Of a stretch of DNA of 64,000 bases, positions 25,571 through 36,482 are shown piece by piece. The notes under the pieces were generated by a model. It did no database searches. It was not told where the DNA came from and was given only the letters and a program-made list of their open reading frames with translations. Numbering within the stretch: the first letter of the stretch is position 1; each line of letters opens with the position of its first letter. The DNA comes from Albifimbria verrucaria (lineage: Eukaryota; Ascomycota; Sordariomycetes; Hypocreales; Stachybotryaceae). The translations under genes were made by a program, and so were the position numbers. The stretch covers positions 2,852,001 to 2,916,000 of the forward strand of contig JAHREC010000013.1 in the NCBI GenBank assembly GCA_020081605.1. Reading direction: 5' to 3'.

Positions 25571-27147
25571 CTACCTGAACTGTTCAAAGGTTGCAGCCTC
25601 GGTCAGCTTTGTTTCAACCCTCTTGATCGTCTCTTGGTCGTAAATCTCTTCGAGGGGTTTCCCTTCCTTGAAGATTACCTTCTCGTGTCGTACCGCTTCT
25701 TCTCTTGTCATACACACCAGGTCTCTCAGCCTGATTGTGGAGCATTTCTGCTCGTCTTTTCCTTCCCTGATAATGGTCATGCTTGTCGACTCTGGCCTAC
25801 GCCAGCGAATTAGAACTAGCTTTGTTGGGATGCCAGAAATGATGCTTCGTGCATGATACAGCTCTTCTGTGAGGAAAGCCACGTCTCCAAAGTTCAATGG
25901 CACCTTCAATCCAATAGTTCCTGGAACGAACAGACGGACCAGCTTCTCCTCGGTAGACTGAACAAAGCTCAGGATGCCATCGTACATCTTGTCCCTTCCC
26001 TTTGCCGGAGCATAATCCAACGGGTAGCCCGTGATGCTCAAGATGATGTGATTTGCAGCAGTTAACCCGAAGATAGCTGGCATGGTGCCTAATACCGGAA
26101 GAATTCGAACCCTGAAGTTAGGCATTACACCGAGGTCCCCGACAGAGCCCTTCTGGAACTCTTCCTCAGAGAGCGGTTGGAGCTCGGCCTTGCCTTCACC
26201 TGACTTCTCCGTCGAGTACACGACTGGAATACCGCTAGTGATGCCCATCAGCTTCAAGCGTCGTCTTGTTGCTCTTGAAAGTCCATCGTCGGTGCTTGTG
26301 CCAATGTCGCCGACAACAATTCGCGTAGGATCACTCTTGCAAGCAGCACCCATAGAGCTGATGACCGGCAATTTGTGCTTGTGACAGTACGCCAACAGCG
26401 CGACCTTGGTCTGGATGTTGTCAATTGCATCCAGAACAAAGTCAGGCTGGCGTCCGTCTTTGGTCCAAGGCGCCAACATCTTAGCAGCCACAGATTCCTC
26501 GAACTTTTCCTGTTGCAAATCGAACTCGACCCAAGGAGCAATGGCCACCAGGCGGCGCTGTAAGCATTGCACTTTAGGGATACCCACGTCGGCCAGAGTT
26601 GCGACAGCATGGCGGTTGAGAGAGCTGAGAGTTACCTGATCGAAGTCGATGAGTCGAAGCTTAGAAACTCCGGAGCGTGCCAGCAAAGCCGTGCAGTGAG
26701 AGCCCACACCGCCGCATCCGACAATCACGACGAAAGAATTGCGGAGTTTCTGGAGACCTTCAGAAGTGAGAAATACCCGGTTGCGTGCAAGCTGCTCAAG
26801 GATGAGCTCTTCATCGAAATCACCCGCCTGCGCTCGCCGGGCTAGAGCTTGATTTCTTGCATCTTCCTTGTCCAAGACTGGAGCGGACGAGCCACCGAAG
26901 CTATTAATCTGCAGCCATCTTAGTACATTACAGACCCCAAGTTGGGTCAAGAGAGACATACTCGGTATGTTTCAGAGTCATTTTCTGCTGGCGACGGAAT
27001 TGAGCTCTTCAACTCATAGACCCTCTCCTCGCGGTCAAGGAATTGGTAGCCCAGAATGAGTGAGGCGACAGTTGCTCCTGAGAGAATTGCGGTTGCAAAT
27101 ATAGGGAATCGCGGATGTGACAGAACATCTGATATATACGAAGTCAT
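25571..27147 (-). CDS. TCD1/TCD2: TcdA-like tRNA threonylcarbamoyladenosine dehydratase (E1-like)
   Basis: Exons 27147-26962 and 26908-25571 with a 53-bp phase-0 intron give 507 residues and no frame break. An N-terminal hydrophobic segment at about residues 14-37 (FPIFATAILSGATVASLILG) suggests membrane anchoring, as expected for yeast Tcd1/Tcd2, which sit on the mitochondrial outer membrane. The E1-like nucleotide-binding motif is clear (VVIVGCGGVGSHC), followed by IDFDQVTLSSLNRH and DAIDNIQTK. The family uses ATP to cyclise N6-threonylcarbamoyladenosine at position 37 of tRNAs reading ANN codons. The start was set at the ATG of MTSYISD. The gene is divergent from the mitochondrial protein at 27498, only 350 bp away. 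It is a TCD1/TCD2 homologue; I cannot choose between the two. Confidence 0.93.
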
Positions 27148-27497
27148 GATGATCACATTATTCAGAGCCGTATGAGAGGCCCTGAAAATGGTTCAGATCC
27201 TGACGTGAAGCCTTTTCAAAAGGTGGAAATTTCGATGGCATGGGAACAGACTCAATGCATGTTAGTGAAGTTTGACGTCGTTGGATTGCCGTGCTGAGTC
27301 ATCAACCATAGCTAATTTGAGAAGCAGGCCCCAGTTATCGACCAGCTTTGGAAAACCGCACTGCTACTACCTACTCAACAGCACTTCCACATTACGGGTG
27401 CGACCGAAGGAAACGGCATGCACACCAGGCCACCGGCCTGATTGCAACCCCAGGGATCTGTTCGATCAACATTGTCGAAGCTTTGCGCTAGAGCCCA
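27148..27497. promoter_or_regulatory. Shared divergent promoter of the TCD-like and mitochondrial protein genes
   Basis: Only 350 bp separate the two start codons, so both promoters must overlap or be back to back. No motif could be assigned with confidence. Confidence 0.5.
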
Positions 27498-29152
27498 ATG
27501 CCTACCCGAATCCCTACCCGCAGGCTGGTGTTCAGCTCATCAGCGAACACTTCGCGCTGCCGATGCGTGTGGTCTAGAGGAAGCCGAGCGCGGCTCAGCA
27601 CAGTCAACTACCGACCCAGTCTTCCTTTCCTTTGCGTACCGACTTCGAGATCACCTCCTGTTCGTCACTTCACATCCGACCGATCGAAATGGTTTAGGCA
27701 CGAGGCGAAGCTGGTCGTGCGGTACACTCTCGTGTTCTGGACTGGACTTTTTGTCTCGTGGTCATATCATTCGCTGTCAATGAGGAAATACTCGAGCGCG
27801 AGTACCCTACCCCACACGAATGGGGTTTCTTGACTAGGAAGTTCTTTAGGGATGCGCATTTATTCAAAGACCCAAAGGATGGCCAAGTCAGTTGGTCCCG
27901 GGCTTTGGGGCTTGCTCGAGAAGTCGTTATACGGTTAGAGGTTGCGGACCATGCTGGAGGGAAATTGGTCAAATTGTCCGACAAGGCGAATTCAGCCTTG
28001 GAGGAGGTGCCGGAGAGTTCAACCCTTGTGACATCTCAGGCATGTCCGAGGAATGGCGCAGAGGTTACTTCGAAGCAATTATGCTGTGCGCCAAAGCTGC
28101 TGAGCATGTGGATGGCTGGGTGCGTGACACGAAGAACTTCGTCATCTCCTCCAGAGTTTGTCATTGGTCCTTCTAATCCCAGACCGACACCGCTCCCTGC
28201 CGGCAATAAGTATAGTGCGCCACGAGAGGAAGACTGTGAACCTGCTTTTCCATCTGCGGATGAGTGGTACATGAAAATTCTAGCCACAAAGGGATTGACC
28301 ACCCGTCAGAAGATTGAGGTGGCGTTGGAATATGCGAGCTTCATGGAGTTCAAGAAGAGACCAGAAGGTCCTGACGCACTGTACAACCTAGCTTTGGCGG
28401 AGGCAACACAAGGAATGGATCCCACAGTCCTACCATACGATCCGCGAACATTCGTTATCAAGGAGACGACCGGATCCCCGTCTTTGAACGTACTCGATAC
28501 CATCACGGCTATTGCAAACCACAAGGCTCGTCGAGGAGACTTGAATTCTGCGCTACCGATTTACATCTCAATTTTGAAAGCTCGACGAGCCTTGTCCGAT
28601 CAACCTCCACCCATGTCCCAGAGCAAGCCAAAGGCATTGTCGATTTTGGCCAAATCGCTAGTGTCTTTTCTCCCCGGACTATCCCCGCCGCCACCGGACG
28701 GTACTTTACCACCTTGGCGCAGTATTCAGGAGCGCTGCCAAGAGGCTGCCCTGAATCTTTATATTGGCGAAATCCTATATACAAAGAGCTCGCGGGAGGA
28801 CGGTCTTGCTTGGACTCGTGATGGAGTTGACGCCGCCGAGGAGCAACTACGCAAAATTGGGGTCCATGAACAAGACAAGTCTGTTAAACAGACCTGCCGA
28901 GAATGTTTGAGCACTGGTTTAGGCAATTGGGCTACAATGGTATCTAGGCTGGCGAAGGAAGAGGCTGCCAAAGCAGAGGAGGGCAAGGCAGCAACCCCGA
29001 ACGTGTTCAATTTCTGGACTGCTCCACAAGAGGCGGAGGACCGCTGGGCAGCTGAAGAGTTGGTTGTGAAGGAGCGAGTAAAGAGAACTCAGGAATTGCT
29101 TGAAGATGTGGAGCCGCCAAAGTGGGGTCTCATGTCTATGCTCAAGGCGTAA
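27498..29152 (+). CDS. Mitochondrial membrane protein of unknown function, frame-broken
   Basis: A single long coding region of about 550 residues. The N-terminus (MPTRIPTRRLVF onward) is rich in Arg and Ser with no acidic residues for some 60 positions, typical of a mitochondrial presequence. A membrane segment follows at about residues 72-95, then EEILEREYPTPHEWGFLTRKF. The body contains conserved-looking blocks (SEEWRRGYFEA, AKAAEHVDGWVRDTK, EFVIGPSNPRPTPLPAG, DEWYMKILATKGLT) and helical, possibly TPR-like sequence (ALEYASFMEF, ALYNLALAEA). Three breaks are needed: T5 at 27748-27752 (one base short), one near 27990-28020 (one short) and one near 28145 (one extra or two short). I do not know the function; fungal homologues are, as far as I recall, uncharacterised or misnamed. 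Confidence 0.8.
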
Positions 29153-29399
29153 ATTGACGTTACTCGGCACATATGTATGGATACCATGGTTTCTGGCTTG
29201 TAATTTCAGGCATGTATATTAGCGGAGACAAGGAGTACTAAGTTGTACTGAGAGCAAATAACTTGAGCTTAAGCTCTTTGAACGCCTATAGCGCCATCAG
29301 CTCGGTACAGACATCTAGCCACTGTTCAGTCGTGACTCATCTTGATTGAGCCCTCCACTTCCACCTTCACTCTGTCTGATGCTCGACAACACCCTCAGC

Positions 29400-30813
29400 C
29401 TAATCCTCATCCGAACTATCATTAGGAGCCTCTCCCGTCTCTGCAAACTTCTTCCAGCGTATATACTGCTTAACCTGCCGTTTCATCTCCTCTGGGTCTG
29501 CTGTGGACATTGATGGCATCTCGTCAGGAGGAGGGCTCATCACTTGTTCGTCAATAATTTCGACCGGAGGATGTTCAGAGAATTTTAAAGAATCATTCTC
29601 AAGCTTCTTTGGGAGTACCGCCGTGTGCAGATAAGGTAGTATTTTCTCTTGGCCATGGACTAAGATTAACTCGATGTAATGGGGTTCGGCGGACGAATAT
29701 AAAGGACAACCAAGTTCAGGGATAAGCAGATCAGGGTTGCCAGTAGCAGATGCCTGAGGTGTGCCTAGAGGGTCGGAGGATAAGATGTAGCCACAAGTAC
29801 GCTGTTTATTGTTGAGCATGGCTTTGAAAAGTAAGGGTCATCAACGTACCTTGGCAAGAAACTCTTTGAAGGCGGCATTGGTAAGTGAGTCTGTTGGATA
29901 CACGGTTCCAATAAGCAGCATTGAACTAAGTAGAGGGCCCCAAGCCAACCAATTCTTCTCAGTATCCAGAAACTTTTCGATGATCTCGCAGCTTGGGCCG
30001 ATAGCAATTATATCAATAGATGCGTTTTCGGAGGCCAGTGTTTTGAGAACAGTGCCAAAAATATACTCGACATGTTCCGCGGCATCCTTGTTTCCTGGGA
30101 TTTCATTGAGAGCTTTGACGTATCGCCTACCACTGTGTGCCAGGCTTGGCAATGGAATGCCCATGCTTCCGGTCACTGTAAGAGAACGTTTCTCATCCGG
30201 CCACCAGTAAGTTTCACCTGTGTTTGCCAGGATCACACCTGGTGTGGATGGGTCGTTGTCTGAGGTAATCTGTTGGTGTATGGAACGGACTACGGAGACC
30301 ATACTCCCCTTATTAAGACCTCCAGGACCTTCCATTACCCTATGAGCCAAAACTCCAAGTTCCTGTGTTGGTTCTCCGAAGATGACTGTGATGCGAGACT
30401 TGGTTTCGAGACCTGAGCTTATGAAGATGGGAAGGTGTGGATCAGAGCTCGTGCTTCCCAGTGGCAGAAGGATTTTACGCAGGCCATTCTCCTCAAGTCG
30501 CTCGTGGACAATATTTTGAATCGCAGCTGTACGAGGAGTAAGTAGTGTGATAAAATAGAGGCTATGATGGCTAATCACCGTGGAACTCGAACCGCTGGCG
30601 TATGTTGACGCGCATGTTCTTGTCGATGAAGAACTTAAAATAGCAGTCAGGATTCTCAATGGAACGAACCTCGTCGGCATCGTTGATGAAGTATCTGGAC
30701 TGAATTAGTAAAGTCCAATGCCATCAGTGAAGTAGAGGAAACAACCCAAGTCCTTCCAGAGTCCTTGGGAAGGACGCGTCCTTTGGAAGACCTGACCAGT
30801 GGCGGCGAAACAT
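29400..30813 (-). CDS. Arb2-domain protein
   Basis: Four exons, 30813-30746, 30694-30579, 30526-29850 and 29801-29400, with introns of 51, 52 and 48 bp and consistent phases, give 420 residues with no frame break. The N-terminus MFRRHWSGLPKDASFP, then GYFINDADEVRSIENPD, and the core VMEGPGGLNKGSMVSVVRSI, GVILANTGETYWWPDEKRSL, IPGNKDAAEHVEYIFG fit the Arb2 domain (PF09757), an alpha/beta-hydrolase-like fold. In Schizosaccharomyces pombe, Arb2 belongs to an Argonaute complex acting in siRNA-directed heterochromatin; related domains occur in Hda1/Clr3 deacetylases. Whether this protein acts in RNA silencing is inference. The first donor (GTTGTT) is unusual but is the only one that restores GLGYF-like reading. 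The C-terminus is acidic and Ser-rich. Confidence 0.9.
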
Positions 30814-31304
30814 GATCAGCGAGTCCGAAATTGGAAGATGGAGGATGTTCCTGTGCAAAATGCGGTCTTCTGACGGGTTGAGCTTATGGAGGAGAGCTTC
30901 CAACAGTCCGAGGCGACGAAGTGGTAAGGTCGTGATTGTGTGTGCGTGTGTGTTTGAAGGTGTGTGAGATAAATGGATGCCAGCTGCACACAGGCGGAAG
31001 GCGAGACTACAAGTGTAACAGTGGCACGAGGAGTTTTTTCGTGCTTGGAAGCAAACTTAGGCAAACGAGAAGGCGTAAGCTACCTTGGTAATTTACATGT
31101 ATTGACACGGGAGTGATGATTGTTTGCTGCTGCCAAAAAGAAAATTCATTCCTAAGCAAACGATTGCCTACATACAAAGACGTTTGAAGAAGCTCAAGAA
31201 CGCCACCCAATGCCGCCTGCCGAGAGCAACCAGTAAACACCAACACCCGGGAAGAAAAAGAAAGATGACAAGAAATAGAACAAAAGATGAGTCGGCCAGC
31301 ATTG
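30814..31304. other. Intergenic region between the Arb2 and ATG29 genes
   Basis: This holds the promoter of the Arb2-domain gene and the 3' end of ATG29, both on minus. A GT-rich repeat-like patch lies near 30938-30965. No gene is supported. Confidence 0.6.
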
Positions 31305-32721
31305 TCAGTTTGAACTCGGGTTGTACCGGCTGCGAAACGCCTGGCTGATGCCAAATCGACTACCTCCGCCACGATTCATGTGGCTGGCCAAGGCCTCTTC
31401 TAGAGCTGATTGCGTTACCGAAGCATCTACTTTTTGTTAGAGAAACCCTTTTCGATGGTGGTAGGTCGTCTTACCATCCAGATCGCTAAAGCTGCTGCCC
31501 ATACTCGGTGTCCCCTCACTGCCCTCTCGAGAATATCCCTTGCCGCCAGGACTTCGGCCGGCCAGCTCAGCTGCCCGACGTGGCGAGAGGGGACCAGGGG
31601 CTCGCTGTTCCTTGGACGTTCCGGGCCTCTGCACTATGGCCGCTGAACCTGCTGATGAGTCTGACGTTTGCGAGTAATGAATGGCATCTTTGCCAGACCG
31701 CTTCTGGCTACGACGCGATGGGCCGCGGCCATCCCCTGAGTGTAGAAGCAAGATCTTGCCCTGGATTGGATTCAGATGCTGCCTTGTAGGGCTGGAACGC
31801 CGGTTCAGATTCGTCGTCGTCGTCATCTTGAGGCAAAACCGATACATCTTGCTGCTGGAAGCGAGGCGGCCGGCGAATAATTCTGGACTGGGCAGGGTAG
31901 GATTCGTCGTCGTCAGATGAGGTAGAGCTAGATTCGGCAGGGCCCGGGAAGGCGATCTCTGGGGTTCTGGAGACGGTCTCTGTTCAGGCGAATCGGCTGT
32001 AGTAGAAGTGATTGGAAGCGACGATAAACGCCTGCGTCCAGTAGGATCAGCCAAACGCCCCGATGTCTGCTTCCCTGGGCGTGGGGACGAGCTGCCCCCG
32101 TCCCGTAGGACAGTAGTGTTTGTAGAAGCGTTGCGTGAGATCACCGGCCTAGCGGAGGTGTTAAGCGAGCTGGACGCTCCAGCTCCTTCGTTCCGTGGCA
32201 TCGGGGAATCTCGTCGGACAGACAGTGCTGAGGCCGTTCGCTGGTGGCCAAGCCCAGCCGAGTCGGAGCCAGGGATGGGCGATGGCGCTGACGATCCTTT
32301 GGCTGCAGCTGTGGCTTTGCGAACTTGAGCGCGAACTTGGGAGGCATGGCGCTCGGTGAGATAGGCGACTTGCTGTAGGAGGAAATCGACAGGAACGTCG
32401 AAGCGATCGGCCCTGGATGACTCTGGTTAGGGAGGTATGATGCGCGAGTGGGAGGGTGCCTACACTTGATTCCCTGTGTATGGGGTGAGCCAAACGAACC
32501 GCCCATAAAGACAGACAGGTACTCACAATTAATCTCAGTTTGCGCCGCCCCTGATAGTATCTTCCAAAGAGCGTTATCCTTGCTCGAGTCCCAATTCACC
32601 TTTACCATGTCAGCGGCGTCCCCAACCGAGACCATGTAGGCGGACGTACCAGCGGAGGATCGACAAAGTCGCCTCGCGGAATGGGCACCCGCACGAAGAT
32701 CGTGTAACTAGGTTCCGCCAT
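31305..32721 (-). CDS. ATG29: Autophagy-related protein 29
   Basis: Four exons, 32721-32650, 32599-32527, 32412-31475 and 31426-31305. The N-terminus MAEPSYTIFVRVPIPRGDF, VDPPL|VNWDSSKDNALWKIL, then RFDVPVDFLLQQVAYLTERH and AQVRKATAAAKG, is the diagnostic Atg29 domain. Atg29 works with Atg17 and Atg31 to scaffold the phagophore assembly site. The middle is disordered and acidic (SSDDDESYPAQ, RRPPRFQQQDV), and the C-terminus ends with SRFGISQAFRSRY. About 400 residues in total. Breaks: one G seems missing at the exon-3 acceptor (G3 at 32411-32413), one base missing near 31979-31984, and a compensating shift near 31705-31716, so the stretch between the last two is read in another frame. An AGGTACCT octamer lies about 125 bp upstream of the start. 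Confidence 0.93.
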
Positions 32722-33783
32722 TGTTCATCGAGGCGGCCACAACTGATGAGCAGGACCAGCGAAAACGAGGATGGCGATGATGACGATGGAAGAAGACGGG
32801 ATGCTGCTGGGCATGGAGCTACTTGAAGTAGGTAGGCCCTGATTGAGGTACCTCGACAGCAATGCGCAGCGTGGGAGGTACTTCTTATAAGGCTAGGGAC
32901 GGACCAGAGCTGCGATTCAGTTAAGATGGGCTTATCGATAAGGCACGTCACGCATTAGCGCCAAGGCACCCGGAGAGCTTGGACCCCGAAGTTTCACATC
33001 AGGTGTGGAGAGCTTGTAGTAGAGAGAGAGACTGGTGGTGGCTTTGTTGAAGAAGTGATGCATATGCATAGATTTTCTAGCAGAGAAAGGAAGCACTGTA
33101 CAGCACAGTATTTTCCAGTAGCTTCAAATGTAGGTAAATTTGGAAAGCACGAACAAGATAGTGCCTGTTACGAATCAAGCCATGTTGCATGTGTGATTCA
33201 TTGCAGCAGCTAGTTAAGACGAGGCTTGAGATTGGGAGGTTTATGTAGGTCATGTAAGCGAATATTCCTCTTCTTATATACATGATTCCAAGTTAGTCAA
33301 GCGATATGAGATGATGTTCTGTAAGAAGTCACAATGGTAGGTTGCACCGGCCAACCAGAAAAAGTGCAGAATGGCATCTTGAATAGGCCCTCGTGACAGT
33401 ATCATCATGAGGCAAGCCGAGGAACTGGTTGCAGGTGAGGCTCGTGGCTCTGGTTATGGGCTCTGGCTATGGCTATTACCGGGCAAACGGGATTATGTCA
33501 TCCCATCTAGCCTATTCCGACTGTCAAAGCTACCCCGCCATCTTAGCAGCCATCCCACCCACCCTCACTCACATGCCACCATCGGCTCTTCTCCCGAAAC
33601 CCCTACAGCCCTGTCCCAGAAATTCTTGCGTGGCTGCGCAAGCGATCGCTACCGTTCCAGTATCGCAAGATCATCACGTCTCCAGGACCAAATTTCACCT
33701 GCAACACACGGACACATACATCTACAACCATCAGGCACCGGTGCCCTTGGTTGCGGCAGCCCCGGATACTCTTGACTGCGACC
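32722..33783. promoter_or_regulatory. Divergent intergenic region, ATG29 and DUF255 genes
   Basis: About 1.06 kb separates the two divergent start codons. It contains AGGTACCT at 32846. Beyond that no coding or structural feature is supported. Confidence 0.5.
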
Positions 33784-36131
33784 ATGGCTCCCCAATCAAA
33801 CATTTTCTCCTCATCCCGGGTTCTCGCCCCTACTCCAGGCGAAGGCCAAGGCAGCGCCCATGTTCAGGCTCCGTTGCAGCCTTTGAAGAATCGTATTGGT
33901 GGAAGCAGAAGCCCATATCTTCGTAGGCACGCGGACAGTCTGGTGGCCTGGCAGCTGCTCGATGACGAAAGCATAGAGCGCGCAAAGAAGGAAAACAAGC
34001 TCATTCTCCTTCACATAGGGTTCAATGCATGCCACTGTAAGTTAAAACGCACCACACGTGCTCTGCGCAACACTGACGGAAATAGATTGCCGTCTCATGT
34101 CCTCCGAGTCCTTCTCCAATCCAGACTGCGCCACGGTCATCAATGCCTCCTTTGTGCCAGTAATCGTCGATCGCGAACAGCGACCAGATATCGACACGAT
34201 ATACATGAACTATGTTCAGGCTGTCAGCAACGCCGGTGGCTGGCCTTTGAACCTCTTCCTCACCCCGGAGTTAGAACCCGTTTTTGGCGGGACGTACTGG
34301 CCTGGTCCTGGTGCTGCCCGACGGGCCACAAGCGACAACGAGGATGAAGTCTTGGATTTTCTCTCCATCGTGAAAAAGTCCGAGATATCTGGAAGGATCA
34401 GGAATCAAGATGCCGCAAAGAAGCGACGGAGGTTCTCGCGCAACTACGCGAATTTGCTGCTGAGGGAACTCTGGGTACGAGAGGGATTAGTGGCCCTCAG
34501 TCAATCATGTCATCAGGCTTAGCCACGGCGGCACCAACCGAAGCTGTTCAATCTCAACCCGCTGCCCCTCAAGCATCCAGCGAACTAGACTTGGATCAAC
34601 TAGAAGAAGCATACACCCACATTGCTGGCACCTTCGATCCCGTTTATGGAGGTTTTGGCTTGGCGCCAAAATTCTTGACACCACCCAAGCTGGAGTTTCT
34701 ACTTCGTTTAAGCAGGTTTCCTGACTCAGTTCAGGACGTTGTTGGAGAAGCAGAATGCAAGCATGCTGTAGATATGGCTGTTGATACCTTGCGAAAGATT
34801 CGGGATGGCGCTTTGAGAGACCACGTTGGGGAACTGGCTTTGCACGTTGTTCCGTTACGCCCGACTGGAGCATTCCTAACTTTGAGAAGCTTGTCGTTGA
34901 TAATTCTCAGCTGCTTACCTTATACATTCAAGCATGGCAATCAAGTGGTGGCAAGCCGGATGACGAGTTCTACGATATAGTCTTTGAGTTGGTTGAATAC
35001 CTTACTTCAGCGCCCATCGCGCTACCGGACGGAGGCTTTGCCTCGAGCGAGGCAGCCGACTCGTATTACAAACGTGGCGATAGCGAAATGTGGGAGGGTG
35101 CCTACTATCTCTGGACTAGGCGAGAATTCAATTCCGTTGTAGATGCGGACGACAGACACATTAGCCCTGTGGTTGCAGCGCATTGGGATGTGCAAGAAGA
35201 TGGAAATGTGGATGAGGACCACGATCCCAACGATGATTTCATCAACCAGAACATAATGAGGATCGTCAAGACACCAGAAGAGCTGAGCAGGGCCTACAAC
35301 ATCACTGTCGAACAAGTAAAACAATATATACAAACCGCCAAGGTAGCACTTCTGCAAAGAAGGGAGAAGGAAAGAGTTCGCCCCGAACTGGATTCCAAAG
35401 TCATTGCTGGCTGGAATGGCCTGGTCATGTCGGCACTGGCGAAAGCCGGTACTGCTCTGAAGGATGTTAACGCAGCCCAGAGCGAGAAAAGCTTGAAAAC
35501 AGCCACAGCTGCTGCATCCTTTATTCAAGCCAACCTTTGGGATAACGGTACGAAGAGACTTTATAGGGTGTGGAAAGATGGTAGAGAGACCGAGGCTTTT
35601 GCGGACGATTATGCCTACCTCATTCAAGGACTTCTTGACCTTTTCCTCTCTACCAAGGACGAGTCCCTGCTGCAATTTGCCGACGAACTTCAGAGTAAGT
35701 GGCCTTCATTTTGGTTCGAGGCCTTGTACTAACTTGCATACGTAGAAACTCAGGTGTCTCTATTCTATGACACCGCTGGGGCCTTCTATTCCACAACTTC
35801 ATCATCGCCACATACTATCATTCGCTTGAAGGACGGCATGGACACATCTCTTCCTTCTATTAACGCTGTTTCAACATCCAATCTCTTCCTTCTTGGCGAC
35901 CTTTTGGGCGATGAAAAGTTCACAACCATGGCACGCGACACAATCAACGCCTTTGAGGCAGAGATGTTGCAGCACCCTTGGCTCTTCCCAGGTCTTTTAG
36001 CCGGCGTCGTAACAGCACGTCTCGGCGTGGAAAAGACTGGAGTAGAGCCGAGTTACAAAGCCACCAGGAGAAGGCGTGATGCTAATACGAGGTTGGACAC
36101 GCAAACAACCGTCAATTCAGTATGGCACTAA
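33784..36131 (+). CDS. DUF255 / thioredoxin-like protein (SPATA20, YyaL type)
   Basis: Exons 33784-34036, 34086-35694 and 35746-36131 with introns of 49 and 51 bp give about 749 residues after two single-base losses are allowed for (A5 at 34373-34377, G4 at 34828-34831). The N-terminal part is thioredoxin-like: SPYLRRHADSLVAW, then NACHYCRLMSSESF, where the CxxC pair is split by the first intron, then VDREQRPDIDTIYM and GGWPLNLFLTPEL, and GGTYWPG. This is followed by an (alpha/alpha) barrel-like C-terminal half (YGGFGLAPKF, AWNGLVMSALAK-like GWNGLVMSAL, FADDYAYLIQGLLDLF). Bacterial YyaL and mammalian SPATA20 share this layout; the substrate is unknown. The last about 25 residues look unlike the family, so the C-terminal frame may also be off. 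Confidence 0.9.
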
Positions 36132-36482
36132 TGTGCGAGGCGTTTGCGCTGTAAATTATTATTTCTTTACTGAATCTAAGTTTTGCTGGAGCCTTTTATT
36201 TTTAGATGGAGAGCCCCATATCTCAGGATGCTCCGGGGGTTGTAGTTATACTTTTAACGATTCCAACTTGCTTCATACGAATGTGCTATTTGCGCGGTGA
36301 AGCTTTTAGGGGTATCTAGATAGTCCACTACAGTCACGCTCCGTTTCCTAATCTTATTCATGCTTCCTCCAATTCTTCATCATGCACACGACGGGCTTCT
36401 CGAGACACAAGTGGGACTCATGGTATCGAGACGAGTACTACAGTCCTGTGTTTCCTCGCTTGCGTTTGGGCGTACCCAGCTT
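36132..36482. other. Convergent intergenic region
   Basis: Lies between the 3' ends of the DUF255 gene and the dynein light intermediate chain gene. No coding feature is seen; it presumably holds both polyadenylation regions. Confidence 0.6.

Noticed and set aside
35022..35675. 217-codon open frame antisense to the DUF255 gene
   Set aside because: It is the opposite strand of a confidently assigned conserved exon.
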